Assembly (NCBI GenBank): GCA_003135135.1
Contig: PLDK01000024.1
Span: forward strand, 54,536-118,535
Length of the DNA: 64,000 nt
DNA from: Deltaproteobacteria bacterium
Lineage (GTDB): Bacteria; Desulfobacterota; Binatia; Binatales; Binataceae
Direction of reading: 5' to 3'
Shown here one piece after another: positions 35,075-43,020 of this stretch. A program made the position numbers and the translations under genes. Within the stretch, counting starts at the first letter, position 1. Every line of letters starts with the position of its first letter. Below the pieces are notes generated by a model. That model was not told where the DNA came from. It made no database searches and saw nothing but the letters and a program-made list of their open reading frames with translations.

Positions 35075-36061
35075 ATGGCCTCGACTCCAAAGAATCCGAA
35101 AGCGTTTCTCTCTTATTCCCACGACAGCCCAGCGCACCGCGCTTGGGTCTTGAATTTGGCATCCCGACTGCGCGGGGACGGTGTGGAAACAATCTTAGAC
35201 CAATGGGAATTGAAGCTCGGCGATCAGATCCCCGCGTTCATGGAGAAAGCGGTGCGCGACAGCGATTCCGTCCTTATCGTGTGCACGCCGCGCTACAAAG
35301 AGCGCTCGGACGGTCGAGTGGGGGGAGTTGGCTACGAAGGCGACATTATGACTGCCCAAGTCTTTAATGAGCGCAATAGCAGGAAGTTCAAACCGATCCT
35401 CCGCTTTGGTGAGTGGTCTACTGCGTCACCTTCGTGGTTGGCGGGAGCGCTCCACGTCGATTTACGTGGCGACCCGTACCCCGACAGGCAATACCAATAT
35501 CTCCTTGACACCCTTCTCGACAGACTGCCGACGGCGCCGCCAGTGAAAGCGTCGCGCAAGAATCCCGGCCTCCTAGTGGCATCGGAACCGCAACATCAAG
35601 CGGAACCACAGCCAGCGGATTTGTCCGTCGAGATCTGTTATACGAAGAAACCCGCCAGCACGGGCGAGCGTCACGATTATTGCCTTGAGGTCAAGCTCAT
35701 AAACCGTGGCACCGAGTCGATTGGCTTCTCCCATGTTGACCTTGAGATGCCGGCTCTCGTCGTGTCGAGTCCAGAGGCACATCCGTTGTACGTCCGAGAG
35801 CGCAGCACTCCAGATGTCGCGTTCTTCCGCCTTAAATCAAGCAACCACGAACAACATATCTTCTACTCAGGCGACAACAAACCCGTCATGTCTATTCCCT
35901 ATTACGTGGATAATGAAATCTACCAGAGAAACTTTTGGGGCTTGTCGACCCGTCGTAGTGCTAGAGATCTCTTTAAAGAGCCCGTGAAGGCTACGCTTTA
36001 TCGTCCTGGCTTCCGGCCGGTCACGGCTGGGGGCTGTTTTGAGGACTTTCAAAACTTCTGA
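35075..36061 (+). CDS. SEFIR/TIR-type domain protein, putative defence effector
   Basis: The first 130 residues form a SEFIR-like TIR-fold domain: PKAFLSYSHDSPAHRAWVLN, LRGDGVETILDQWELKLGDQIPAFMEKAV, and DSVLIVCTPRYKERSD. The rest, about 200 residues, is a beta-rich region without recognised family (LEVKLINRGTESIGFSHVDLEMP resembles an immunoglobulin-like strand pattern). Bacterial SEFIR/TIR proteins act in antiphage immunity, some by NAD cleavage. The ATG at 35075 is chosen. An ATG at 35030 is in frame, but its G-rich site is too close. Codon use is more A/T-rich than the neighbours, which suits transfer. Confidence 0.72.
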   Translation: MASTPKNPKAFLSYSHDSPAHRAWVLNLASRLRGDGVETILDQWELKLGDQIPAFMEKAVRDSDSVLIVCTPRYKERSDGRVGGVGYEGDIMTAQVFNERNSRKFKPILRFGEWSTASPSWLAGALHVDLRGDPYPDRQYQYLLDTLLDRLPTAPPVKASRKNPGLLVASEPQHQAEPQPADLSVEICYTKKPASTGERHDYCLEVKLINRGTESIGFSHVDLEMPALVVSSPEAHPLYVRERSTPDVAFFRLKSSNHEQHIFYSGDNKPVMSIPYYVDNEIYQRNFWGLSTRRSARDLFKEPVKATLYRPGFRPVTAGGCFEDFQNF

Positions 36062-36139
36062 TGACCTCCGCCCGACTCCGTGCTTCGGCGGACGCGCTTC
36101 GCGCGCCGATTTGCGCATCCCAGGCACGGTTTCGGTCGC

Positions 36140-36157
36140 GCGCAGGTGACATCGCGC
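36140..36157. repeat. 18-bp direct repeat, copy 1
   Basis: GCGCAGGTGACATCGCGC occurs here and at 36207-36224 in the gap between the SEFIR and Ppx/GppA genes. The pair brackets the hairpin at 36188. Confidence 0.6.
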
Positions 36158-36187
36158 GCGACAACGGAGCGCGGCCTTAACACTGGG

Positions 36188-36208
36188 TGCAGGGGTCGCC
36201 CCTGCCGC
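36188..36208. repeat. Dispersed hairpin element, copy 2
   Basis: The palindrome GCAGGGGTCGCCCCTGC repeats the element at the left end of the window (positions 1-22) with a single base change in the loop. It lies 60 bases before the Ppx/GppA start. Confidence 0.5.
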
Positions 36209-36224
36209 GCAGGTGACATCGCGC
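36207..36224. repeat. 18-bp direct repeat, copy 2
   Basis: Identical to 36140-36157. It overlaps the end of the hairpin element. Confidence 0.6.
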
Positions 36225-36247
36225 CCGTGAGGGGTTAGCTTCTTATC

Positions 36248-37762
36248 ATGCGGCTTGGCGCGATTGATGTCGGATCCAATTCCGTGCACATGATCGTCGC
36301 CGATGTCGGCCGCGATGGCCACGTCGAGGTGGTCGATCGGGTCAAGGAGACGGTGCGGCTGGGCCGGCGCGCATTCATGACCGGCCGTCTGATGCCTGAG
36401 TCGATGGACCTCGCGGTGCGCGCGCTGGTCAACTTCAATCGCATCCTGCGCCTGCGCAAGGTGGACAAGGTGCGCGCGGTGGCGACCAGCGCAGTGCGCG
36501 AGTCGAAAAACCGCGCCTCGTTCATCCGGCGCATCCGCCGCGAGACCGGTCTCAACGTGCAGATCATTTCCGGCGCCGAGGAGGCGCGGCTCATCTTTCT
36601 TGCCGCGCGCCACGCGCTCGGACTCGAGGGCGGACCGCACCTGTTGATCGACGTCGGCGGCGGCAGCGTCGAGCTGGTGCTGGTTCGCGACGGCCGGCCG
36701 CTGTGGATGAAGAGCGTGAAGCTGGGCGCGGCGCGTCTGGCCGAGCGCTACCTTACCGACGACCCGCCCAGCCGCGCGCAGCTCAAGCGGCTCGAACGCC
36801 ATCTCAACGACGAGATCGGCGCGCTGATGAAGAAGGCGCGCAAGGCGGGCGTGGTGCGCGCAATCGGAACCTCGGGCACTATCAACACCCTGATCGCGAT
36901 GGCGCGCGCCGCGCGCGGCGATGAACTGGAGCGGCTGCACGGTGCCAGTGCGACGGCCGCGGAGATCAGCAAGCTCGCCGGCGACCTGGTCTCGGCAAAC
37001 TCGGCGCTGCGCTCGGAGCTGCCCGGCATCGACGCGAAGCGGATTGATCTGATGCCGGCCGCGGCCGTGCTGGTGGACTTTGTGCTCAAGCGCTCGGCGG
37101 CGCCGGTGCTGGTCGCATGCACGTGGGCGCTGCGCGAGGGCCTGCTGCTGAGCCTCGCGAGCGCGACCATTCACGGCGCGGGCGAGGACGTGCGCCGGCT
37201 CTCGGTAAATGCGCTTGCGACCCGCTTCGCCGGCGTGAACAAGCACGGGCGCCAGGTCGCGAAGCTGGCGCTGAAGCTCTTCGATGCGACCGCTCCGGTG
37301 CTCGCGCTGCCCAAGAGCGCGCGCGAGTTGCTGGAGTACTCGGCGTTGCTCCACGACATCGGGCATGCGATCGATCACGACCGCCACAATCGTCACTCGT
37401 ACTATCTGATCAAGAACGCGGAGCTGTTCGGTTTCGATCCGGGCGAAGTCGAGGTGATCGCGCAGGCGGCGCGTGGCCACCGCAAGCAGGCGCCGAAGCT
37501 GGACTCGCCCGAAATGGACGGCCTGGCGCCCTCGAAACGGCGGGTGGCCCGCGGTCTCGCCGCCATCTTGCGCGTTGCCGACGCGCTGGACCGAAGCCAC
37601 TTCAGCGTCGTCAAGAATATCGAAGTTCGCTACTCTCCCGGCCGACTCATCATCGGAGTCGATTCCAACAACGAGAAGGCCGACCTCGAATTGTGGACAT
37701 GCGAGCGAAGGACGGACCTGCTCTCGAGGTTGCTCGACCGGCAGGTGACCCTGGAGCATTAG
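36248..37762 (+). CDS. Exopolyphosphatase / (p)ppGpp phosphatase (Ppx/GppA family)
   Basis: The 504-residue protein has the actin-like ASKHA fold: phosphate-1 motif GAIDVGSNSVHMIVADV, the VATSAVRESKN region, catalytic-type glutamate in SGAEEARLIF, and the phosphate-2 motif LLIDVGGGSVEL. The C-terminal half is an HD-type helical domain with LLHDIGHAIDHDRHNRHSYYLI. It hydrolyses polyphosphate or guanosine pentaphosphate and so links phosphate reserve to stress signalling. The ATG is at 36248, although no strong ribosome site is seen. Confidence 0.9.
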   Translation: MRLGAIDVGSNSVHMIVADVGRDGHVEVVDRVKETVRLGRRAFMTGRLMPESMDLAVRALVNFNRILRLRKVDKVRAVATSAVRESKNRASFIRRIRRETGLNVQIISGAEEARLIFLAARHALGLEGGPHLLIDVGGGSVELVLVRDGRPLWMKSVKLGAARLAERYLTDDPPSRAQLKRLERHLNDEIGALMKKARKAGVVRAIGTSGTINTLIAMARAARGDELERLHGASATAAEISKLAGDLVSANSALRSELPGIDAKRIDLMPAAAVLVDFVLKRSAAPVLVACTWALREGLLLSLASATIHGAGEDVRRLSVNALATRFAGVNKHGRQVAKLALKLFDATAPVLALPKSARELLEYSALLHDIGHAIDHDRHNRHSYYLIKNAELFGFDPGEVEVIAQAARGHRKQAPKLDSPEMDGLAPSKRRVARGLAAILRVADALDRSHFSVVKNIEVRYSPGRLIIGVDSNNEKADLELWTCERRTDLLSRLLDRQVTLEH

Positions 37763-37816
37763 CCGCGGCTGCGGAGCGTCCCCGTACGGAGCCGTGCGCA
37801 AACGCGAGGGGAATCA

Positions 37817-39136
37817 ATGGGCAAAATGGCTAATCGGCGCGTAGTGGTGGTGGGAGCGGGTATCGCGGGACTCAGCGCCGCGCTGCGCATCCGCCAGGCG
37901 GGCGCCGAGGTCACGGTATTCGAATCGAGCGATCGCGTCGGTGGCCGCACGAGTTCTGAGACCCATGACGGTTACCTGTACGAGCGCGGGACGCAATTCT
38001 TCACTTCCACCTATCGCAACGCATTGGCACTCATCAAGGAGATGGGGCTCCAGGCCGAGCTGAGATCGAGCAGTCCGTGGATATCGGTGTTCAACGATGG
38101 GCGACCGCATCGGATGCCGTCCGGGATGCTGTTTGGCGTGTATGCGTTGACCAGTGGACTGCTCAGCGTGCGGGACCTTGTCCGATTCACCTGGCATACC
38201 ACCAGCTCGCGATGGCCGGCGCTCGATAACTATTCGGCATGGGCGGCGTACGACGACCAGGATGCCGCGAGTTGGAGCGCGCCGCGCCTGGGCCGCGGGG
38301 CGGAGTTCCTCCTCGAGCCGGTGCTGGCGGGCGGTATGATGCAGCGGATCGAGGAAACCTCGCGCGCGTGCGCGCTGGCAGTGCTGGCGGTGACCGCCAA
38401 CGGCCGGAGCAAGGACCTGACGCTGGCGCGCGGCAACGACTCGCTGCCGCGCGCGATGGCGGCGCGGGTTGACGTTAAACTCGAGGCGCCCGTCCAGGCG
38501 GTCGAAGCAACGCCCGACGGCGTGACGGTGCGACTGTCAGGAGAGACGGTTCACGCCGACGCGGTGGTGCTGGCAACTACGGCTTCGGTCGCGGCCGGAA
38601 TTTATCGCGCGGGAGACAAGATCGAACGCGAGCTCATGGCGACGCCCTATGGGTCGGTGATCAAGGTCGGTCTGGCGACCAAGCGCGACTGGTCGCACGA
38701 TCCGGGGCTCAGCAATGTGTGGGCGATGATGATACCGCGCGGCGCACGCCGACAAATCGTTTCCGTCACCATGGAATCAGCCAAGGACCCTGAGCGGGTG
38801 ATTAAGGGCGGCGAAATGCTCAACTTGTTCGTCACGGCGGATAACGCGGAGCGAATGATGGATTGGCCCGATGAACAGGTGGTGAGCGCGATTGCGGCGG
38901 ACGTCGAGCGGCTGTTCCCCGGAGCGTTTGCCGCCAAGCAGTTCACGCGAGTAGTTCGTTGGCGCGAGGGGATGCCGAAGTCGCCGGTCGGGCGCGCACG
39001 TGCGCTTGCCGAGTACCGCCGCACCCGGCCGCGGGACGGCAGAGTGTGGTTGGCGGGCGATTACATGGGGATGCCGTTGCTCGAATCGGCGATCGAAACC
39101 GGCACCTGGGCGGCGGCCCGCATCGTGGAAGGCTGA
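37817..39136 (+). CDS. FAD-dependent protoporphyrinogen-oxidase-like protein
   Basis: The 439-residue flavoprotein has the N-terminal dinucleotide motif VVVVGAGIAGLSAALRI, the GG-doublet ESSDRVGGRTSSE typical of the amine oxidase/PPOX group, and a C-terminal FAD contact DGRVWLAGDYMGMPLLESAIETG. This matches HemY-like and carotenoid desaturase-like flavoenzymes. No haem or carotenoid genes are nearby, so the substrate is open. GAGGGG lies six bases before the ATG. It follows the Ppx/GppA gene by 54 bases. Confidence 0.78.
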   Translation: MGKMANRRVVVVGAGIAGLSAALRIRQAGAEVTVFESSDRVGGRTSSETHDGYLYERGTQFFTSTYRNALALIKEMGLQAELRSSSPWISVFNDGRPHRMPSGMLFGVYALTSGLLSVRDLVRFTWHTTSSRWPALDNYSAWAAYDDQDAASWSAPRLGRGAEFLLEPVLAGGMMQRIEETSRACALAVLAVTANGRSKDLTLARGNDSLPRAMAARVDVKLEAPVQAVEATPDGVTVRLSGETVHADAVVLATTASVAAGIYRAGDKIERELMATPYGSVIKVGLATKRDWSHDPGLSNVWAMMIPRGARRQIVSVTMESAKDPERVIKGGEMLNLFVTADNAERMMDWPDEQVVSAIAADVERLFPGAFAAKQFTRVVRWREGMPKSPVGRARALAEYRRTRPRDGRVWLAGDYMGMPLLESAIETGTWAAARIVEG

Positions 39137-39178
39137 GCGCAAGACCGACGATCCTCGCCTCAAACCAAATTAGGCAAT

Positions 39179-39234
39179 CAAAAAAAAAGGCACGCGGAGG
39201 CTTCACCATGAGGGCATGTGGCCAAGCGTGCCTT
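39179..39234 (-). terminator. Intrinsic terminator on the minus strand, long-looped hairpin
   Basis: Arms AAGGCACGC (39187-39195) and GCGTGCCTT (39226-39234) pair perfectly over 9 bases around a 30-base loop. Read leftwards the hairpin is followed by a run of at least eight T. A second hairpin (CGGCTCC/GGAGCCG, 39235-39259) lies immediately before it in the same direction. It should end transcription from the esterase gene. The two stems and long loop could also be a small RNA. The remaining part of the gap 39137-39436 shows nothing else. Confidence 0.65.
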
Positions 39235-39436
39235 CGGCTCCTTGGGGGAGGTGGAGCCGACCATTAGGATCTTAATAACGATGCGCGGTTAATGCCACCG
39301 GCGGTGCGTCACGAACGGAACCATTTTGAATGTTTGCACCGCTCACCGCATGTTGAGCCAGCATCCATCGTCCGGCACTTTCCGGAGAATCCCGCAAAAT
39401 TCGCGTTCTGGTCACGAACAGTGATCGGTTGCGGCA

Positions 39437-41305
39437 TCATCCGCCCCACGGATACTTATCGAACGGGTACGCCGCGCACCCGCTCTTCCCGGCCGTCGGA
39501 TAGTCCTGCTTGGTAAACGTGCGCGATCGGTTCACCAGATCGTGGAAGATCATGCATTTGTCGCGCTGCGTTGGCAGACGCGGATCAGTGTCGACCGCGG
39601 CGAGCACGCCCGCTGTCGTTTGAGTGCCCGACGACGTCATCCGTACTCCCCCGTCGGCCGGGGTGTCCAAGATGACGAACTTCGGATTGGTGGGCGCGCT
39701 GTTGTCCCACGCCAGCCAATCCGGCTGCTGACCGTCGCGGCCGCGGCCGGGTGCGCCGCTGTAGGCGAACTCGGCCCAGTACGACATCATCTGTTTGCTG
39801 AGCGCCAGGCGGCCTGGTTCATTGTCCTGGGAGAAGATGACGTTGGCCTGGCGTCCGAGATCGAAGTGACCGAAGACGAACGGGATCTCAAAACCATGCG
39901 CCGCCCCGAGCATCATGGATAGATCCGCGCCCATCACGCGCGGTTCCTCGTGCCAATCGAAGCGGTAAACGAACACGTTGTCCTGAGTCGTCCGCATCGC
40001 TGCCGCCGGCTCGTCGGCGCCGGCCGCCTTCCAGAACCTGGACATGTACTCGGCGCTGAGGTTGTAACCCGCCTGGTCACGCAGGTGCGGCACGAGCCAA
40101 AACAGGCGCTGCACCCGCCTTGGGTCGCCGAACAGGAACAGTTTGTTCTCCTCCCGATTGGTTCCGACGATCACGGGAACCCGGTTGTACCCATCGGCGC
40201 GCGTGAAGTGTTGCATTGGATCGTCTTGTGGCAGCACCACGCCGTCGCTAAAGACTTTCGGCATGTCGATCATGGCGGTTGCGGGCGTCGGCATGTAGGC
40301 CAGCAGAATCTCGAAATTCGTCTTCCCGCGCAGATAACGCTCGACATCTGTGGCGCTCATCGCGGCCAGTAGTTCCTTGGCTCCGGCGCGGTCGGCCGCG
40401 CGCTGGTCCTTGATCAGCAGCCGCACCAGCACTTCATTCGAGCTGTTGGTGTGACCGGGTTCGCCGTCGTCGGTGAAGTGCTCGGCCTCGGCGATGGTAT
40501 TCATATTCAGGCTGCCGCTTTCCGAGATCGCGCGGTGAAACAAGCCATGCGCTTGCGGCGCCAACAACAGCATGTACACGTTGTTGGCGCCTGCCGACTC
40601 GCCGAAGATGGTGACGTTGCCGGGATCGCCGCCGAAAGCCCCCACGTTTTCGCGTACCCATTGGAGCGAACGGATGATATCGAGGATGGCGAAGTTGCCC
40701 GATCGGTCGAGTTCATTCGTGCCCTCGCCTCGCAGTGAAGCATGGCGGAACCAGCCGAAGGGGCCGACCCGATAGTTGATCGTCACCACCACGACCTTGT
40801 GCGTCGCCGCCAGGTTACCGCCGTTGTACAACGCCCCGGTACCAACCGAGTTTCCGCCGCCGTGTATCCACACCATCACCGGCCACCGCGCGCTGCCCGT
40901 GGGCACCTCGGACTCGGCAACCCGTGGCGCATACACGTTCAGATAGAGACAATCCTCGCTGCCGACAGGCTGCCCCGGGCCAGCCGTATCGAGGCCGCCG
41001 ATCGGGCTCGGGAACTGCGTGCACGCCGAGCCAAAATTGAGTGCCTCGCGCGTACCGGTCCATGCTTGGGCCGGCTGCGGCGCTCGCCATCGCAGCGCCC
41101 CGACCGGCGGCTTGGCGAACGGGATGCCGAGCCATGCGTGACTGCCGTATGCGCCGACGAAGCCGGCGACTGTGCCCGATGCTGTGACTCGGCGCGATGC
41201 GGGATCGAGCACGCGTTGCTCGCGCACCGCGTGGCGGCATCCGCTGGTGACGACCAGCGCCGCAAGGATCAACAACGCGGACAATAGCCGCGCGATGTGC
41301 GACAT
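39437..41305 (-). CDS. Type-B carboxylesterase lipoprotein
   Basis: The 622-residue product starts with a lipoprotein signal (LLSALLILAALVVTSGC) and should be anchored in the envelope. It is a type-B carboxylesterase: GIPFAKPPVGALRW, EDCLYLNVYAP, the oxyanion IHGGGNSVG and the nucleophile elbow FGESAGANNV. The histidine of the triad is probably in the AAHGFEIPFVFG segment. Such enzymes hydrolyse esters of hydrophobic substrates. The chosen start is the Met directly before the signal; a frame extension to 41356 lacks support. A UbiA-family gene lies 88 bases upstream. Confidence 0.85.
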   Translation of the reverse strand: MSHIARLLSALLILAALVVTSGCRHAVREQRVLDPASRRVTASGTVAGFVGAYGSHAWLGIPFAKPPVGALRWRAPQPAQAWTGTREALNFGSACTQFPSPIGGLDTAGPGQPVGSEDCLYLNVYAPRVAESEVPTGSARWPVMVWIHGGGNSVGTGALYNGGNLAATHKVVVVTINYRVGPFGWFRHASLRGEGTNELDRSGNFAILDIIRSLQWVRENVGAFGGDPGNVTIFGESAGANNVYMLLLAPQAHGLFHRAISESGSLNMNTIAEAEHFTDDGEPGHTNSSNEVLVRLLIKDQRAADRAGAKELLAAMSATDVERYLRGKTNFEILLAYMPTPATAMIDMPKVFSDGVVLPQDDPMQHFTRADGYNRVPVIVGTNREENKLFLFGDPRRVQRLFWLVPHLRDQAGYNLSAEYMSRFWKAAGADEPAAAMRTTQDNVFVYRFDWHEEPRVMGADLSMMLGAAHGFEIPFVFGHFDLGRQANVIFSQDNEPGRLALSKQMMSYWAEFAYSGAPGRGRDGQQPDWLAWDNSAPTNPKFVILDTPADGGVRMTSSGTQTTAGVLAAVDTDPRLPTQRDKCMIFHDLVNRSRTFTKQDYPTAGKSGCAAYPFDKYPWGG

Positions 41306-41392
41306 TGCCTCAACTCTGGTAGTGACGGCCTGCGCAGCATACTTACGTCGAATCATTCGAATAACCCCTACGGCGACCGTGGAGGCGGCGGA

Positions 41393-42415
41393 CTACATTC
41401 CGAAGATCCAGTTCAGGAAGAGACCGAGTACGAACAGCGCGCCGGCGCGCCGCGTATGTACGAAAGCAGCCGACACATACCACAGCGGCCATACCGGATA
41501 TCCTGGCGGCGGCGAAGTCGGCTTGGGTTTCGAATAGACCTTGAGCACCCGCCATAGGATCGGCAGCCCGCCGAGCACGAGCAACGCGCCGAACCCGAGC
41601 GTACCCGTCAGGACCATCGCTACGACCACCAGGTAGAACGAAATCATCAGTGCCTGATTGAGCCGTAGAGCCCGCTGCTCGCCGAGGATCACCGGCAACG
41701 TGTGCACGCCCTTGGTGGAGTCGTAGGGAAGTTTGTCGATGTGCTTGCCTATCAGAACGCTAGTCACGAGGATCGCGTAGGGAAGCGACGCAACCCAGAC
41801 CCAGGCTGGTAATTCACCGGTCGTGATGAAATACGTGCCACCGACCATCAGCGGTCCCCATACGATGAACACGCCGGGCTCGCCCAGTCCGAGATGCTTT
41901 AAACGCACCGGTGGTGCAACGTAAAACACGCTGATGAACAGTCCGGCCAATGCGAATAGGACCACCGCCCATCCGCGCACCACGAAAAGGAAAACCATGA
42001 TCGCCGCGTCGATCAGGTTGAGCACGACGATCGCGCGTAGGAGTTCTGCCCTGGTAACCCAGCCCGCGAGCACGGGATGGGGCGCATACAAGGCACGCGG
42101 CGCTTCCGACGTGTCGATGCCCCCGGTCAGATCGAAGTAGTCGTTGATAAGATTGTTGGATGCGTGCGCGACGCCCAGCCCGATCAGACCTAGCAGGAAA
42201 TATAACCAGTTAGGATTGGTTGCGCGCATTGCAAGCAGCCCGCCGATAAGTCCTGACGTCAGCGTCATCGGAATAACGCCTGCGCGCGTGATGATGAGCC
42301 ATCGCGAGACGCCGTCCATGCGCTCGTCGGGCAGGTTCATCGTGAGTAGCGCCTCGCGCCAGTTCTTCAGCCGCTCAGTCCAGTCGATGGGATGGGGCTT
42401 TACCAACTCTGCCAT
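41393..42415 (-). CDS. UbiA-family prenyltransferase
   Basis: The 340-residue membrane protein has the first Asp-rich motif NNLINDYFDLTGGID and the second KHIDKLPYDSTKGVHTLP, with eight to nine hydrophobic helices. It differs clearly from the MenA of the menaquinone operon (9583-10482), being longer and with an altered second motif (DKxxxD). It may prenylate another aromatic acceptor or transfer a different isoprenoid. It has an esterase gene downstream and a small lipoprotein gene 76 bases upstream on the same strand. Confidence 0.82.
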   Translation of the reverse strand: MAELVKPHPIDWTERLKNWREALLTMNLPDERMDGVSRWLIITRAGVIPMTLTSGLIGGLLAMRATNPNWLYFLLGLIGLGVAHASNNLINDYFDLTGGIDTSEAPRALYAPHPVLAGWVTRAELLRAIVVLNLIDAAIMVFLFVVRGWAVVLFALAGLFISVFYVAPPVRLKHLGLGEPGVFIVWGPLMVGGTYFITTGELPAWVWVASLPYAILVTSVLIGKHIDKLPYDSTKGVHTLPVILGEQRALRLNQALMISFYLVVVAMVLTGTLGFGALLVLGGLPILWRVLKVYSKPKPTSPPPGYPVWPLWYVSAAFVHTRRAGALFVLGLFLNWIFGM

Positions 42416-42490
42416 GACTCAGCTCTTAATTGGGCACATCGGCGTTCGTCGCGACGGCGGGTAATACAGCCTGCCAGGTCGGTTGCGGCG

Positions 42491-42742
42491 TCACTGAACG
42501 TAGTAAGCGCTTGTACCGGACCACCGGTATGGTGTGTTCTTATCCGGAGGCGTATAGGTTCCCTGCACGGCGGCGTTGTTATGCTGGGTAGTCGTGGCCG
42601 GCGCCAACACAGCCGGATTCGTAGTACTGGATTCGCTGGTCGTCGCGGTTTCCGTGCCACGAGTGCTGGACGCACAGCCGGCTAGCCACACCATCGCAAT
42701 ACCAACACAAATAGCTACTGCGGAACTAGTTGTGTGTTTCAT
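42491..42742 (-). CDS. Small Thr/Ser-rich lipoprotein
   Basis: The 83-residue product has a lipoprotein signal peptide (VAICVGIAMVWLAGC, lipidated Cys near residue 23). The mature part is rich in Thr, Ser, Pro and Asn and ends in TPYRWSGTSAYYVQ. No family is recognised. A 278-base gap upstream to the divergent acyl-CoA dehydrogenase gene should hold promoters for both. Confidence 0.6.
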   Translation of the reverse strand: MKHTTSSAVAICVGIAMVWLAGCASSTRGTETATTSESSTTNPAVLAPATTTQHNNAAVQGTYTPPDKNTPYRWSGTSAYYVQ

Positions 42743-43020
42743 TGTTCAGGCTCCTGTTTATTTTGTTCTCGACAAAAAGCGATAGAAAACAAACGTCCCG
42801 TTCAACACTACGCGCTTCCTGCGGCGTCGGCAAAGGCCGTGGAACAAAACCGGCCTGGAACCTTGCACGGGGATGCCGTCGGGTCTATAGCGGACTGGGA
42901 ATCACCGACTCAAAACGCAAATTCCGGTTGACTGCGCGCGCGATAGCGAGTGCCATTCTGGCAAGGGCCGCGATTCGCATCCAACCGCCTGCCAGAGCGC
43001 ACCAACGAGGACATCCATAG

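Noticed and set aside
35867-37801. 644-codon leftward frame over the Ppx/GppA gene
   Set aside because: His/Arg/Gln-rich shadow of the phosphatase; no domain recognised.
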